Below are positions 23,789 through 30,587 of a DNA stretch of 30,587 nucleotides, in pieces (position 1 is the stretch's first letter; every line of letters starts with the position of its first letter). The translations under genes were made by a program, and so were the position numbers. The notes beneath the pieces were generated by a model. That model ran no database searches. It had not been told where the DNA came from and was given only the letters and a program-made list of their open reading frames with translations. The stretch is from VGPE01 sp031431395 (lineage in GTDB: Bacteria; Chloroflexota; Limnocylindria; Limnocylindrales; CSP1-4). Location of the stretch: the NCBI GenBank assembly GCA_031431395.1, contig JANPDJ010000062.1, forward strand, positions 1 through 30,587, read 5' to 3'.

Positions 23789-24436
23789 TCAGCCCGGCAG
23801 CTGCGGCGTCGTCGGCAGCAGGTCGGGTCGCCGGAGGCGGATCCAGTCGCGGATCGCCCACTTGCTCGTGAGGAACGCGACCTCGCCCCACGGAATCTCG
23901 GCCGGTGGGAATGCGACGATCTCCTGCGCCTCGGGGTTGATCCGGAACTCGCCCGCCACCACGTGCGCCTCGAACGCGATGACCACCACGGCCGCCTCGA
24001 GCCGCGAGTACAGCCCCACGATCTCGCCCGGCCGGACCACCAGACCGGTTTCCTCGTACGTCTCCCGGATGGCAGCCTCGCTCACCGTCTCATCAACCTC
24101 CAGGAACCCACCCGGCTGGGCCCACAGCCCGCGCCCGGGCTCGAACCCCCGTCGCAGGAGCACGACCCGTCCGTCGTCCGTGATGGGGATCGCTGTGACG
24201 ACAGGCCTCGGGTTCACGTAGGCGATGAAGCCACAGGACGGGCATGCGAGCCGTTCGCGGTCCTCGCCGGGCACCAGGCCGAACGCGAGGCCGCTGCCGC
24301 AGCGCGAGCAGTAGTTGAGGCTGGCGGCCACCCAGTCCGGCGTCCCCAGCCGCGACGAGATCTGCGTGGATCGTCCGTCCGGCCCGCGTCCGTATTGGCC
24401 GAGAGCCGGATGGTCGAACGGCCGCTCGTGCGTCAC
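23789..24436 (-). CDS. Nudix hydrolase with N-terminal zinc ribbon
   Basis: 215 residues from a GTG overlapping the stop of the upstream membrane-protein gene (GTGA). A CSRCGSGL...CPSCG zinc ribbon occupies about 43-68, as in NudC/NADH pyrophosphatases and related proteins. The Nudix box is complete, running from the Gly in GGFLEVDE through REtyEETGL, so the Mg-binding glutamates are present. The SQPWPFPxS signature of true NudC is absent, so NADH or RNA-cap hydrolysis is not assured; sugar-nucleotide or oxidised-nucleotide cleavage is equally likely. It is cytosolic. Confidence 0.87.
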   Translation of the reverse strand: MTHERPFDHPALGQYGRGPDGRSTQISSRLGTPDWVAASLNYCSRCGSGLAFGLVPGEDRERLACPSCGFIAYVNPRPVVTAIPITDDGRVVLLRRGFEPGRGLWAQPGGFLEVDETVSEAAIRETYEETGLVVRPGEIVGLYSRLEAAVVVIAFEAHVVAGEFRINPEAQEIVAFPPAEIPWGEVAFLTSKWAIRDWIRLRRPDLLPTTPQLPG

Positions 24437-24855
24437 GCGACAAGAACCAGGCCGATGGCGCCGACGGCGAGCGCGATGAGGACCGCCGTCATGACGACCC
24501 ACGCGAGCCGGAACAGGCCCCGGCCCGGATTGACCGGCATCCACGCCCACGCCGACCGCCAGATGCGCAGTCCCGCATCGGCCGTGGTGACGATGAGGAT
24601 GGGCCCGCCGATCAGGACGCACAGCTTCACGATGGGGCTCCCGAAGCCACTGCCCAACTCCAGGGCCGAGATCGCGATGAACCCGCAGAAGAGCACGACC
24701 ACCGAGAGGTTGATGTAGTGCGGCTGCAACGGCGTCGGGCGCGCTTCCGGGACCGACCGCGGGGGCAGGCCGGCCAGGCTCGGCGGCAGCACCGGCACCC
24801 GCGGGGCCTGCCGGTCCAGGACCGGCATCCCCGGGAGGTGTCGATCGTCGTCCAT
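24433..24855 (-). CDS. Small three-helix membrane protein, hypothetical
   Basis: 140 residues. A proline-rich cytosolic N-terminus (about 1-45) is followed by three hydrophobic segments, near 49-68 (INLSVVVLFCGFIAI), 73-92 (PIVKLCVLIGGPILIV) and 114-138. I do not recognise a family. The ATG at 24855 has TACACT eight bases upstream on the minus strand and no ribosome-binding site. It is co-transcribed with the Nudix gene by a four-base overlap. Confidence 0.7.
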   Translation of the reverse strand: MDDDRHLPGMPVLDRQAPRVPVLPPSLAGLPPRSVPEARPTPLQPHYINLSVVVLFCGFIAISALELGSGFGSPIVKLCVLIGGPILIVTTADAGLRIWRSAWAWMPVNPGRGLFRLAWVVMTAVLIALAVGAIGLVLVA

Positions 24856-24863
24856 GGGTGCCG

Positions 24864-24869
24864 AGTGTA
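24864..24869 (-). promoter_or_regulatory. Probable -10 element of the small membrane protein operon (leaderless)
   Basis: On the minus strand TACACT lies eight bases before the ATG at 24855, placing the transcription start at about the start codon. Confidence 0.5.
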
Positions 24870-24918
24870 CGTCCGGCCGATCCGGGTGCCCGCGCGGCGT
24901 CGTGCGCCGACCGGCGTC

Positions 24919-25428
24919 CTACCCCGTCTCGCCGGCGTTGGATGGATCGGCCAGGACCACCTCTCGCATGGCAGCGCGACGGGCCGCCAGCCGCGCACGG
25001 ATGCCCTCGTCGTGCAGCGCGAGAATCTGCGCCGCCAGGAGGGCCGCATTCTCGGCGTTGCCGATGGCCACGGTTGCCACCGGCACCCCGCGCGGCATCT
25101 GGACGATGGAGAGCAGCGAATCAAGTCCGCCCAGGTGTTCGGTGGGCATCGGCACCCCGATGACCGGCAGCAGCGTCTTGGACGCGAGCATCCCGGGCAG
25201 GTGGGCTGCGCCGCCCGCTCCGGCGACGATCACCTCGATCCCCCGCGCCGCGGCCCCCTCGGCGTACCGGAACAGCAGGTCCGGCGAGCGGTGGGCGGAC
25301 ACGACCCGCAGTTCGTTCGGGATCTCGAGCTCGGCCAGGACCTGGGCCGCCTTCTCGAGGACCGGGAAGTCCGACCGGCTGCCGCCGACGATGCCGACAC
25401 GGGGCGCGGGCGCCGCGCGCTTCGTCAT
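24919..25428 (-). CDS. purE: N5-carboxyaminoimidazole ribonucleotide mutase, PurE
   Basis: 169 residues, the usual class I PurE length. It opens with GIVGGSRSDFPVLEKA (PurE's GSxSD loop), then VVSAHRSPDLLF, whose His and Arg contact the substrate, and VIVAGAGGAAHLPGMLA. GVPMPTEHLGGLDSLLSIVQMP then reaches the conserved VPVATVAIGNAENAALLA block. It interconverts N5-CAIR and CAIR in purine synthesis. The ATG overlaps the stop of the GrpB-PurK gene (ATGA), so the two enzymes that hand over the unstable N5-CAIR are translated together. Confidence 0.95.
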   Translation of the reverse strand: MTKRAAPAPRVGIVGGSRSDFPVLEKAAQVLAELEIPNELRVVSAHRSPDLLFRYAEGAAARGIEVIVAGAGGAAHLPGMLASKTLLPVIGVPMPTEHLGGLDSLLSIVQMPRGVPVATVAIGNAENAALLAAQILALHDEGIRARLAARRAAMREVVLADPSNAGETG

Positions 25429-27131
25429 GCAGGGTCCTCCGCCCAGGTGACGCTGGCCGCAGCCGCGCGCGCCCGCCGGAGTGCCTCGCCCGTGCTGTCG
25501 GCCACTGCTGTCACGTGGCCCATTTTGCGACGCTCGAAGACGCGCCGCTTGTCGTACAGGTGAAGCGAGACGCCCGGGTCCCGCAGCGCCCGCTCCACGC
25601 CACGCACGCGCGCGGAACGCTCCGAGCCGCTGCCGAGGAGGTTCACCATCGCCGCGCCCGACGCGGTCATCTCGACCGAGCCAAGCGGCAGGCCGCAGAT
25701 CGCCCGGATATGTTGCTCGAACTGGCTGGTTCGGGCGCCCTCGACCGTCCAATGGCCGCTGTTGTGCACGCGCGGCGCCAGCTCGTTGACCGCGAGGCTG
25801 CCGCCGGGCAGCTGGAACATCTCGATCGTCACGACACCCACGGCATCCAGGGCCGTCGCAATCCTGTCGGCAAGGGCGAACGCCGCCGACACCATGACCC
25901 GCGGCCCGGGCGCGGGAGCGACGCTCTCGACGAGAATGCCGGCATCGTGGCGGTTGCGGACCACCGGGTACGGGGCATTCCGCCCCGCGAGGTCGCGCGC
26001 GATCACGACCGAAATCTCCTGTTCGAAGGCGAGTTCGCGCTCCAGGAGCAGGCCCGAACCGGCGCGCGCCTCGAGGGCCGCCCAGGCCCCGTCCAACTCC
26101 CCTGCGTCGGCGATCCGCACCTGGCTGCGCCCGTCGTAGCCGCCGAGCGAGGCCTTCAGCCGGAGCGGATAGCCGAGGTCCGCCGCGCCGGCACGCAGGT
26201 CGGCCGGCGTGCGGACCTCGCACCACTCCGCGGTGGGGCTGCCCAGTGGCGGGAGTAAGCGCCGCTCCGGGAGGCGGTCCTGCGTCATGAGCAGCGTGAA
26301 GAGGCCGGGCCGAACCGGTCGAACGTTGTCGACGGCGCGAACGGCATCCGCGGAAACGTGCTCCAGCTCGTACGTGACGACGTCGCTGCGGTCGGCGAGG
26401 CGGAGCGCGGCATCGACGTCGTCATAGCGGCCCGTGATCTGCTCGTCCGCAACAGCAGCCGCGGGACACGACGGGTCCGGGTCGAGGATCGCGATCCGAT
26501 AGCCCATCGCTCGTGCGGCCAGTGCGAGCATTCGCCCGAGCTGGCCCCCACCGAGGATGCCGATGGTGGCACCGGGCAGGATCGCCGGCTCGGCGGCGCC
26601 GGCGGTCTCCAGGACGCCGCGGATGAAGGCCGTCTTCCGGAACGAGTACTGGAGGCTTGAGGGCGCCCCTTCCGTCACGATCTCGCGCTTCAGGGCCGCG
26701 TACCGCTCCCGAAGGTCCAGGTCCGCCCGAAGCGCATCGCGGAAGACGACCTGTCGCTGCCACTCCCCCGCCTCCGGGATGACGTGGAGGTGGATCGGGA
26801 AGACCTCGCCGTCTTCGTCCAGCCCACCGACGAGCAGCGGGCGCGAGTCGGGGAACGCCGCGGCGCCCCGCGTCCGCTGGAACCCGAGCCGGAGCAGCAG
26901 GCGCTCGATGGCCGGCACGTCCGCGGGGTCCGTCGGGTGGATCCCGAGGTCCACGACGCCCTTGCCGGGGAGATCGGGCACGGCCGTGGAGCCGATGTGG
27001 ACGACTTCGAGGTCGGGGCGCTCCGCGCGCAGGAGGGCATCGACGCGGCGGGCCACGCCCACTGCGCGCGGCTCTGCCTCACGCACAGTGAGCGGTCGCT
27101 CGGGATAGGGGCCGATCGGCGGAGGCAACAC
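25425..27131 (-). CDS. purK: GrpB-PurK fusion: N-terminal GrpB/UPF0157 domain plus N5-CAIR synthetase
   Basis: 568 residues, about 190 more than ordinary PurK. Residues about 10-178 form a GrpB domain of the nucleotidyltransferase superfamily: VVHIGSTAVPDLPGKGVVDLG at 43-63, HLHVIP, and FRDALRADLDLRERYAALK. From about 188 a complete PurK follows: GILGGGQLGRML (191-202), EQITGRYDD, the ATP-grasp middle, and NELAPRVHNSGHWT, which is diagnostic of PurK. The C-terminal domain is present. PurK makes N5-CAIR from AIR, ATP and bicarbonate. The junction lies within one open frame without a stop or plausible restart. The start is a GTG seven bases after TAGACT. Confidence 0.93.
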   Translation of the reverse strand: MLPPPIGPYPERPLTVREAEPRAVGVARRVDALLRAERPDLEVVHIGSTAVPDLPGKGVVDLGIHPTDPADVPAIERLLLRLGFQRTRGAAAFPDSRPLLVGGLDEDGEVFPIHLHVIPEAGEWQRQVVFRDALRADLDLRERYAALKREIVTEGAPSSLQYSFRKTAFIRGVLETAGAAEPAILPGATIGILGGGQLGRMLALAARAMGYRIAILDPDPSCPAAAVADEQITGRYDDVDAALRLADRSDVVTYELEHVSADAVRAVDNVRPVRPGLFTLLMTQDRLPERRLLPPLGSPTAEWCEVRTPADLRAGAADLGYPLRLKASLGGYDGRSQVRIADAGELDGAWAALEARAGSGLLLERELAFEQEISVVIARDLAGRNAPYPVVRNRHDAGILVESVAPAPGPRVMVSAAFALADRIATALDAVGVVTIEMFQLPGGSLAVNELAPRVHNSGHWTVEGARTSQFEQHIRAICGLPLGSVEMTASGAAMVNLLGSGSERSARVRGVERALRDPGVSLHLYDKRRVFERRKMGHVTAVADSTGEALRRARAAAASVTWAEDPA

Positions 27132-27138
27132 CTTGCGA

Positions 27139-27144
27139 AGTCTA
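27139..27144 (-). promoter_or_regulatory. Probable -10 element of the purK-purE operon (leaderless)
   Basis: On the minus strand TAGACT lies seven bases before the GTG at 27131. It is the same hexamer as both halves of the fumC intergenic promoter. I see no -35. Confidence 0.55.
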
Positions 27145-27216
27145 GAGACGATCGGGGTTCATCGCCGCGGGGCGCCTGGTCCAGCGGAGCAGGTCAACGC
27201 TCACGCCACTGCCCCA

Positions 27217-27245
27217 TTGACGTGCGGCGGCACGTCTGACACACT
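27217..27245 (+). promoter_or_regulatory. Promoter with embedded operator before the HTH/PIN pair
   Basis: TTGACG (27217-27222) is followed after 17 bases by CACACT (27240-27245), nine bases before the ATG at 27255. Between and overlapping them lies GACGTGC-N4-GCACGTC (27219-27236), a 7-bp-arm inverted repeat covering the -35 and spacer. This is the layout expected for autorepression by the HTH protein. Confidence 0.6.
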
Positions 27246-27254
27246 GGCAGTGAC

Positions 27255-27662
27255 ATGAGTGACATGCTGGCAGTCCCGGAGGCCGCCGCTTCCCTCGGCG
27301 TGAGCGAGCGCACGATCTGGCGGTGGCTCCAATCCGGCCGCCTCTCGGCTCAGCGTTCCGGTGGACGCGTCCTGGTCCAGATGCCGGCTGCTCAGCCTGG
27401 ACACGCCATCAGGGAAGCGCGGGCGGCCTACAGTTCGCCCAATCTCGCCTGGCTTGACGAGCTCCAGCCCGGACCGTGGCCCTACACAGCGGAGAACCTC
27501 GAGAAGCGCAAAGCGATCCGCCAGGCCAGGCGGCGTCGGGCAGCCGAGCATATGGACCTGCTCGCTCGCGAATCGCGGCCGGATCCAGACGGACTGACGG
27601 GCGTTGACTACATCCGTGAGCTCCGCGGACCCATCGGGCCGGACATCGATGATGACGGTTGA
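27255..27662 (+). CDS. Excisionase/MerR-type helix-turn-helix protein, probable antitoxin
   Basis: 135 residues. Residues about 5-40 form a DNA-binding HTH of the excisionase type (VPEAAASLGVSERTIWRWLQSGRL, with a wing SGGRVLV). The remainder is charged and helical (ENLEKRKAIRQARRRRA) and probably unstructured until it meets its partner. It precedes a PIN-domain gene by 12 bases, the usual antitoxin-toxin order, with a palindrome across its promoter. No Shine-Dalgarno is visible. An alternative is a plain DNA-binding regulator of the PIN gene. Confidence 0.72.
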   Translation: MSDMLAVPEAAASLGVSERTIWRWLQSGRLSAQRSGGRVLVQMPAAQPGHAIREARAAYSSPNLAWLDELQPGPWPYTAENLEKRKAIRQARRRRAAEHMDLLARESRPDPDGLTGVDYIRELRGPIGPDIDDDG

Positions 27663-27674
27663 GCGCACGGACCC

Positions 27675-28109
27675 ATGAGGCCGGTGATCGTGGACACCAG
27701 CGTGACGGTTTCATGGATGCTTGCCGACGAGCCGTTGCATGTTCGAGCGATCGCGCTGCGTGATCAGATCGTTGCCGGATTGATCGAGCCGGTCGTCGCG
27801 TCGCACCACAGTTTTGAGGTCCGGCACGCGCTTGTGCGGGCAGCCCAACGGAGCCGCTGCTCATGGCCAGCAATCCCGGGCTACCTGGGTGACCTTGACG
27901 AGATAGATATGGGGGTCGCGTCCGGCGAAGTCTCCGACGTCCTCACGCTGGCACTGTGCCAGGACCTCCGGCTCACCTGGGGAGACAGCCAGTGGGTCGC
28001 GCTGGCAATGCGCCTCGGCTACCCGCTCGTGACGGCGGATCTGCGGCTGGTTCGTGCGGTGCCACCGGAGATTGCCTGGGTCCAGTCACTGGGCGACATG
28101 CCGCAGTAA
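27675..28109 (+). CDS. PIN-domain ribonuclease, VapC-like probable toxin
   Basis: 144 residues. All four acidic PIN residues are present: Asp7 in IVDTSV, Glu48 in SFEVRHAL, Asp104 in TWGDSQWVALA and Asp122 in TADLRL. VapC proteins use these with Mg2+ to cut tRNA or rRNA in the cytoplasm. The gene starts 12 bases after the HTH gene without its own ribosome-binding site, so its translation probably depends on that gene. There are no mobile-element remnants around the pair. Confidence 0.83.
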   Translation: MRPVIVDTSVTVSWMLADEPLHVRAIALRDQIVAGLIEPVVASHHSFEVRHALVRAAQRSRCSWPAIPGYLGDLDEIDMGVASGEVSDVLTLALCQDLRLTWGDSQWVALAMRLGYPLVTADLRLVRAVPPEIAWVQSLGDMPQ

Positions 28110-28119
28110 CGGGCGGCGC

Positions 28120-28125
28120 TACGAT
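28120..28125 (+). promoter_or_regulatory. Probable -10 element of the nucleoside hydrolase gene (leaderless)
   Basis: TACGAT lies six bases before the GTG at 28132 and there is no Shine-Dalgarno site. The box starts ten bases after the PIN gene stop. Confidence 0.5.
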
Positions 28126-28131
28126 CGCCCG

Positions 28132-29180
28132 GTGAATCCCCGGACGCCCCTCATCATCGACGTCGACACCGGCATCGACGATTCGCTCGCGCTGCTCTAC
28201 GCCTGCGCGTCGCCCGAGGCCGAGATCGTCGCGGTGACCTGTGTCGCCGGGAACGTCGATGCGCAACAGGTCGCCGTCAACACGCGTGCCGTGCTGGAAC
28301 TGGCCGGCCGCACGGACATCGAGGTCGCCCTGGGCCGCGAGATGCCGCTGGTCCGGCCGCTCCTCACAACGCCGGAAACGCATGGCCCGTGCGGGATCGG
28401 CTATGCGGCTCTCCCCGCTCCGACGATGCCATTGTCCGGCCGCCACGCGTCCGACCTGTTCATCGAGGAGGCCCGGCGGCGCCCGGGGGAGATCACGCTT
28501 GTCGCACTGGGCCCGCTCACCAACGTGGCCGTGGCCGTCCTCCGCGAGCCGGAACTCCCACGCCTCCTGCGGCGACTCGTGATCATGGGCGGCGCCTACC
28601 GTTCGCCGGGCAACACCGCGCCCACCACGGAGTGGAACATCTCCTCGGACCCCGACGCGGCGAAAGTGGTCTTCACCGCGTTTGGGGGTGGGGACGGCGT
28701 CCGTCGCCCGCTCGCGATGGGCCTCGATGTCACGGAGCGCGCGAAGTTCACCCCGGACCACATGGTCCGGCTGGCTCGTCGCGCCGGGAGCCGGCCAAAC
28801 GACGCACTGCTCGCCGGCGAAGAGGTGCGACCCTTCGGGGCCGAGCCCCGGTCCGTGGCCTCCAAGGCGATCGTCCGCTTCATCGCGGATTCCCTGCGTT
28901 TCTACATGGAGTTCCACAGCCGGTACGACGGCTTCTACGGTGCGTTCATCCACGACCCGCTGGTGCTTGCGACGGCCCTCGACCCCAGCCTCGTGCGGAC
29001 AGAAGCGCTACCGTGGACGTGGAACTGGGTGGCACGCTGACCACCGGCGAGACCGTCACGGACTGGCGTCGCACGTGGGGCCGGCCGCCGAACGTGGACG
29101 TCGCCGTCACCGCGGACGCGGACCGGTTTCTCGAGGAGTTCATCGAGCGTGTCGGGGCTCTGGCGGCCGCCCGCCCGTAG
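28132..29180 (+). pseudogene. Inosine-uridine preferring nucleoside hydrolase, frameshifted near the C-terminus
   Basis: The frame from the GTG at 28132 gives the hydrolase core: calcium-binding IIDVDTGIDDS (Asp10, Asp12, Asp16, Asp17), AGNVDAQQVAVNT, TLVALGPLTNVA, MGGAYRSPGN, EWNISSDPDAA, and the catalytic FIHDP with His274. It then ends at a TGA at 29038. The expected C-terminal helices appear in the next frame from about 29010 to TAG at 29180, reading VDVELGGTLTTG, then WRRTWGRPPNVDVAV and FLEEFIERVG. A single missing base near 29001-29015 would join them. The active site precedes the break, so partial function is possible. Substrates would be nucleosides, cleaved to base and ribose. The ECF transporter genes follow. 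Confidence 0.85.
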
Positions 29181-29268
29181 GTCGCCGCGGGCCAGCGGCG
29201 GGGGGCTGGCGTCGAGGGCCGGCGGCGCGTCCGTAGGTCGCCGGAGGCTGGCGGCGAGGGCAGCCGGC
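29175..29268. repeat. Degenerate direct repeats in the leader of the ECF genes
   Basis: CCGTAGGTCGCCG occurs exactly at 29175-29187 and 29231-29243. A second element (GGCTGGCGTCGAGGGC at 29204-29219) recurs with one mismatch at 29246-29261. The first copy includes the TAG stop of the hydrolase C-terminal frame. This looks like a local duplication followed by a deletion. Confidence 0.55.
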
Positions 29269-29288
29269 GTGGCAATCTGGACGACGCG

Positions 29289-29323
29289 ACGGCCGCACGG
29301 CCGTACCGGGCCCGGCTCGGGCC
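29289..29323 (+). promoter_or_regulatory. Two adjacent hairpins just before the ECF S-component ribosome-binding site
   Basis: ACGGCC-GCAC-GGCCGT (29289-29304) and GGCCCG-GCT-CGGGCC (29309-29323) are stable short stem-loops ending four bases before GGAGG (29327-29331). They could terminate readthrough or modulate access to the site. I do not recognise a known riboswitch. Confidence 0.4.
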
Positions 29324-29338
29324 GCTGGAGGACGATTC

Positions 29339-30154
29339 ATGGACTGGCTGTCCCGGCAGTTCAGCACGCGCGTCATCGTCTTGATGCCCGTCGCGATCGC
29401 GATCAACATCGTCCTGGGCTACACGGTGCAGACCGTCCTGAAGCTGCCCATCTACCTCGATTCGATCGGCACGATCCTCGTGGGCGTGCTCGCCGGTCCT
29501 CTCGCGGGTGCGCTGACCGGCATCCTGTCCAACCTGATCTGGCAGTACGCGCCGGGCATCGGCGGCGGCACCATCGGCCCATTCGCGGTGGTCGCCGGCG
29601 TGATCGGCCTGCTCGCCGGGCTGTCGGGCTACGTGGGCGTCTTCCGCCGCCGTCCGGCCACCGGCCTCAACCTGTGGCTTCCCGTCGCGGTGGCCGTGGT
29701 GATCATCCTGTTCCTCGCCTCGCGCATCTACAACAACCCGGCGTACAACGACCCGGCGTTTTTCGTGTCGTGGTACTCCACGGCGATCCTCGCGATCGCC
29801 ATCATCGTGAGTGCCGCCGTGGCCGTCGCGGCCTCGATGCGGCGCGACGCCGCCCCCGCATGGGTCGCCGTCGCCGGCGCGGTGACCGGGATCGTGGCTG
29901 CGATCCTCTCGGCGCCCATCGCCGCCTACGTGTTCGGCGGCGTGACCGGCGGCGGCACGGACGTCATCGTGGCGGCGCTTCGCCAGGGCGGGTCGGATGT
30001 CCTGAACGCGTCACTGGGGCAGGGCTTCTTCAGCGATCCCATCGACAAGGTCATCACGAGCTTCGTGGTGTACGTCGTGCTGGCGGGCCTCTCGGTGCGC
30101 CTGATCGCACGCTTCCCGCTCGGCGAGCGCAGCATCGGGACGAACAAGGCGTGA
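29339..30154 (+). CDS. ECF transporter S component (substrate-binding membrane protein)
   Basis: 271 residues; the ATG has GGAGG seven bases upstream. Roughly six to seven hydrophobic segments. Near the N-terminus, YLDSIGTILVGVLAGPLAGALTGILSNLIW is split over two helices and matches the conserved ECF S-component pattern (D..GTI..G.L.GP..G...G). A soluble-looking loop occurs around TGGGTDVIVAALRQGG. S components capture a vitamin, nucleobase or nucleoside and use a shared EcfA/A'/T energising module. Being downstream of a nucleoside hydrolase hints at nucleobase or nucleoside uptake, but this is inference; the specificity is not readable. The T component follows. Confidence 0.78.
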   Translation: MDWLSRQFSTRVIVLMPVAIAINIVLGYTVQTVLKLPIYLDSIGTILVGVLAGPLAGALTGILSNLIWQYAPGIGGGTIGPFAVVAGVIGLLAGLSGYVGVFRRRPATGLNLWLPVAVAVVIILFLASRIYNNPAYNDPAFFVSWYSTAILAIAIIVSAAVAVAASMRRDAAPAWVAVAGAVTGIVAAILSAPIAAYVFGGVTGGGTDVIVAALRQGGSDVLNASLGQGFFSDPIDKVITSFVVYVVLAGLSVRLIARFPLGERSIGTNKA

Positions 30155-30176
30155 TCCAATCAGCGGTGGAACCGTC

Positions 30177-30587
30177 CTGAGCAAGTCCCGCGCCGCGGAG
30201 GGCGCGGCGGCCGACCGAGTCCCGGAGTACGTCACCCGGGCACCCTCGGGGCACTACGTCGGGCTGAACCCCACCACGAAGTTCGTGATCGCCGTCGCGG
30301 AGGCGGGCTTCGCGTTCCTCGTCCGCGGCTGGACCGGGCCGCTCGTCGTCCTTGCCCTCGTCCTGGCAACCGCACTTGTGGCGGGGGTGTGGCGGCGGAC
30401 GCTGCCGTTCGTCCTCGCGACGCTTCCCCTCGTGCTCTCGATCTTGCTCATCAACACGTTCCTGTTCCCCGGGGCAACGGACCAGATCGGGTCGGTCGGC
30501 CCGCTCACGGCGACGTGGACCGGGCTGGTTGCAGCGCTCCAGGCAACCCTCCGCGTCGTGGCATTCGCCCTGTCTGTCGCGGTCTTC
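30177..30587 (+). CDS. ecfT: ECF transporter T component (EcfT), 3' end missing and no usual start codon
   Basis: 137 residues are visible before the window ends. After a polar N-terminus comes HYVGLNPTTKFVIAVAEAGFAF, the classic EcfT entry (L-P..K), and then hydrophobic helices with LPFVLATLPLVLSILLINTFLF. EcfT couples the ATPases to the S component. The frame is open from 30105 but holds no ATG, GTG or TTG before the conserved part; only CTG at 30177 is available, with GGTGGA six bases upstream. Either CTG is used, or one base is wrong: an ATG changed to CTG, or a base lost after a GTG at 30166. The ATPase genes would be expected downstream. Confidence 0.78.
   Translation, partial: MSKSRAAEGAAADRVPEYVTRAPSGHYVGLNPTTKFVIAVAEAGFAFLVRGWTGPLVVLALVLATALVAGVWRRTLPFVLATLPLVLSILLINTFLFPGATDQIGSVGPLTATWTGLVAALQATLRVVAFALSVAVF

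Noticed and set aside
20691..23891. A second minus-strand open frame of over 1000 codons
   Set aside because: It overlaps ppgK, the K+ channel and the GNAT gene in other frames, and its composition is that of a shadow frame with no recognisable domain.
27255..28109. Mobile-element or integrase remnant, suggested by the excisionase-like HTH
   Set aside because: No integrase, transposase, terminal repeats or att-like duplication flank it. The partner is a PIN-domain protein, which fits a toxin-antitoxin pair better.

Overview
The window is G+C-rich chromosomal DNA with tightly packed short operons, many 4-base start/stop overlaps (ATGA, GTGA) and frequent GTG starts. The gene content is a ProX-type binding protein, PadR regulator, polyphosphate glucokinase, class II fumarase, PurE/PurK, two D-aminoacylase-like amidohydrolases and an ECF transporter. 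This suggests a Chloroflexota or actinobacterium-like soil or freshwater organism, with an uncultured Chloroflexota lineage as my best guess. No rRNA, tRNA, CRISPR array, insertion sequence or prophage gene was recognised.

Layout. 1-843: end of a compatible-solute ABC substrate-binding protein. 1201-3053 (minus): a GT2 glycosyltransferase and a flippase-like membrane protein. 3192-5333: a molybdopterin oxidoreductase, a PadR regulator with a clear operator, a fused SRPBCC protein, and two small proteins that end on a shared CTAG. 5584-7434: a membrane diguanylate cyclase. 7561-10251 (minus): an A-type Fe-S carrier, then an enoyl-CoA hydratase / alpha-beta hydrolase / flavin reductase operon. 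10433-16561: a five-gene catabolic operon with two N-acyl-D-amino-acid deacylase paralogues, an enolase-superfamily dehydratase, a DapA-family enzyme and an HpcH/HpaI aldolase. It is divergent from the flavin reductase operon across a palindrome-rich control region. 16562-17123: repeat-bearing non-coding DNA. 17124-18422: a PLP decarboxylase/lyase. 18472-21543: fumC, a LolA-like protein and polyphosphate glucokinase. 21554-24855: a K+ channel, a double-GNAT protein, a Nudix hydrolase and a small membrane protein. 24919-27131: purE and a GrpB-PurK fusion. 27255-28109: an HTH/PIN pair resembling a toxin-antitoxin system. 28132-30587: a nucleoside hydrolase followed by ECF S and T components, possibly a nucleoside or base salvage unit.

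Two themes run across the window. First, many genes without a Shine-Dalgarno site carry a TANNNT (-10-like) hexamer 6-9 bases before the start codon, which suggests widespread leaderless transcription. fumC and its divergent neighbour share a mirror-image TAGACT promoter in a 46-bp gap. Second, several reading frames look damaged by single-base events: an amber codon in fumC, a one-base shift in the nucleoside hydrolase, a TGA before a membrane-helix-like tail on the glycosyltransferase, and no usual start codon for EcfT. This is either sequence error in a metagenome-type assembly or genuine decay or recoding; reads are needed to decide.

The most system-like novelty is the 9.7-16.6 kb catabolic region. 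Its substrate cannot be read from sequence alone.
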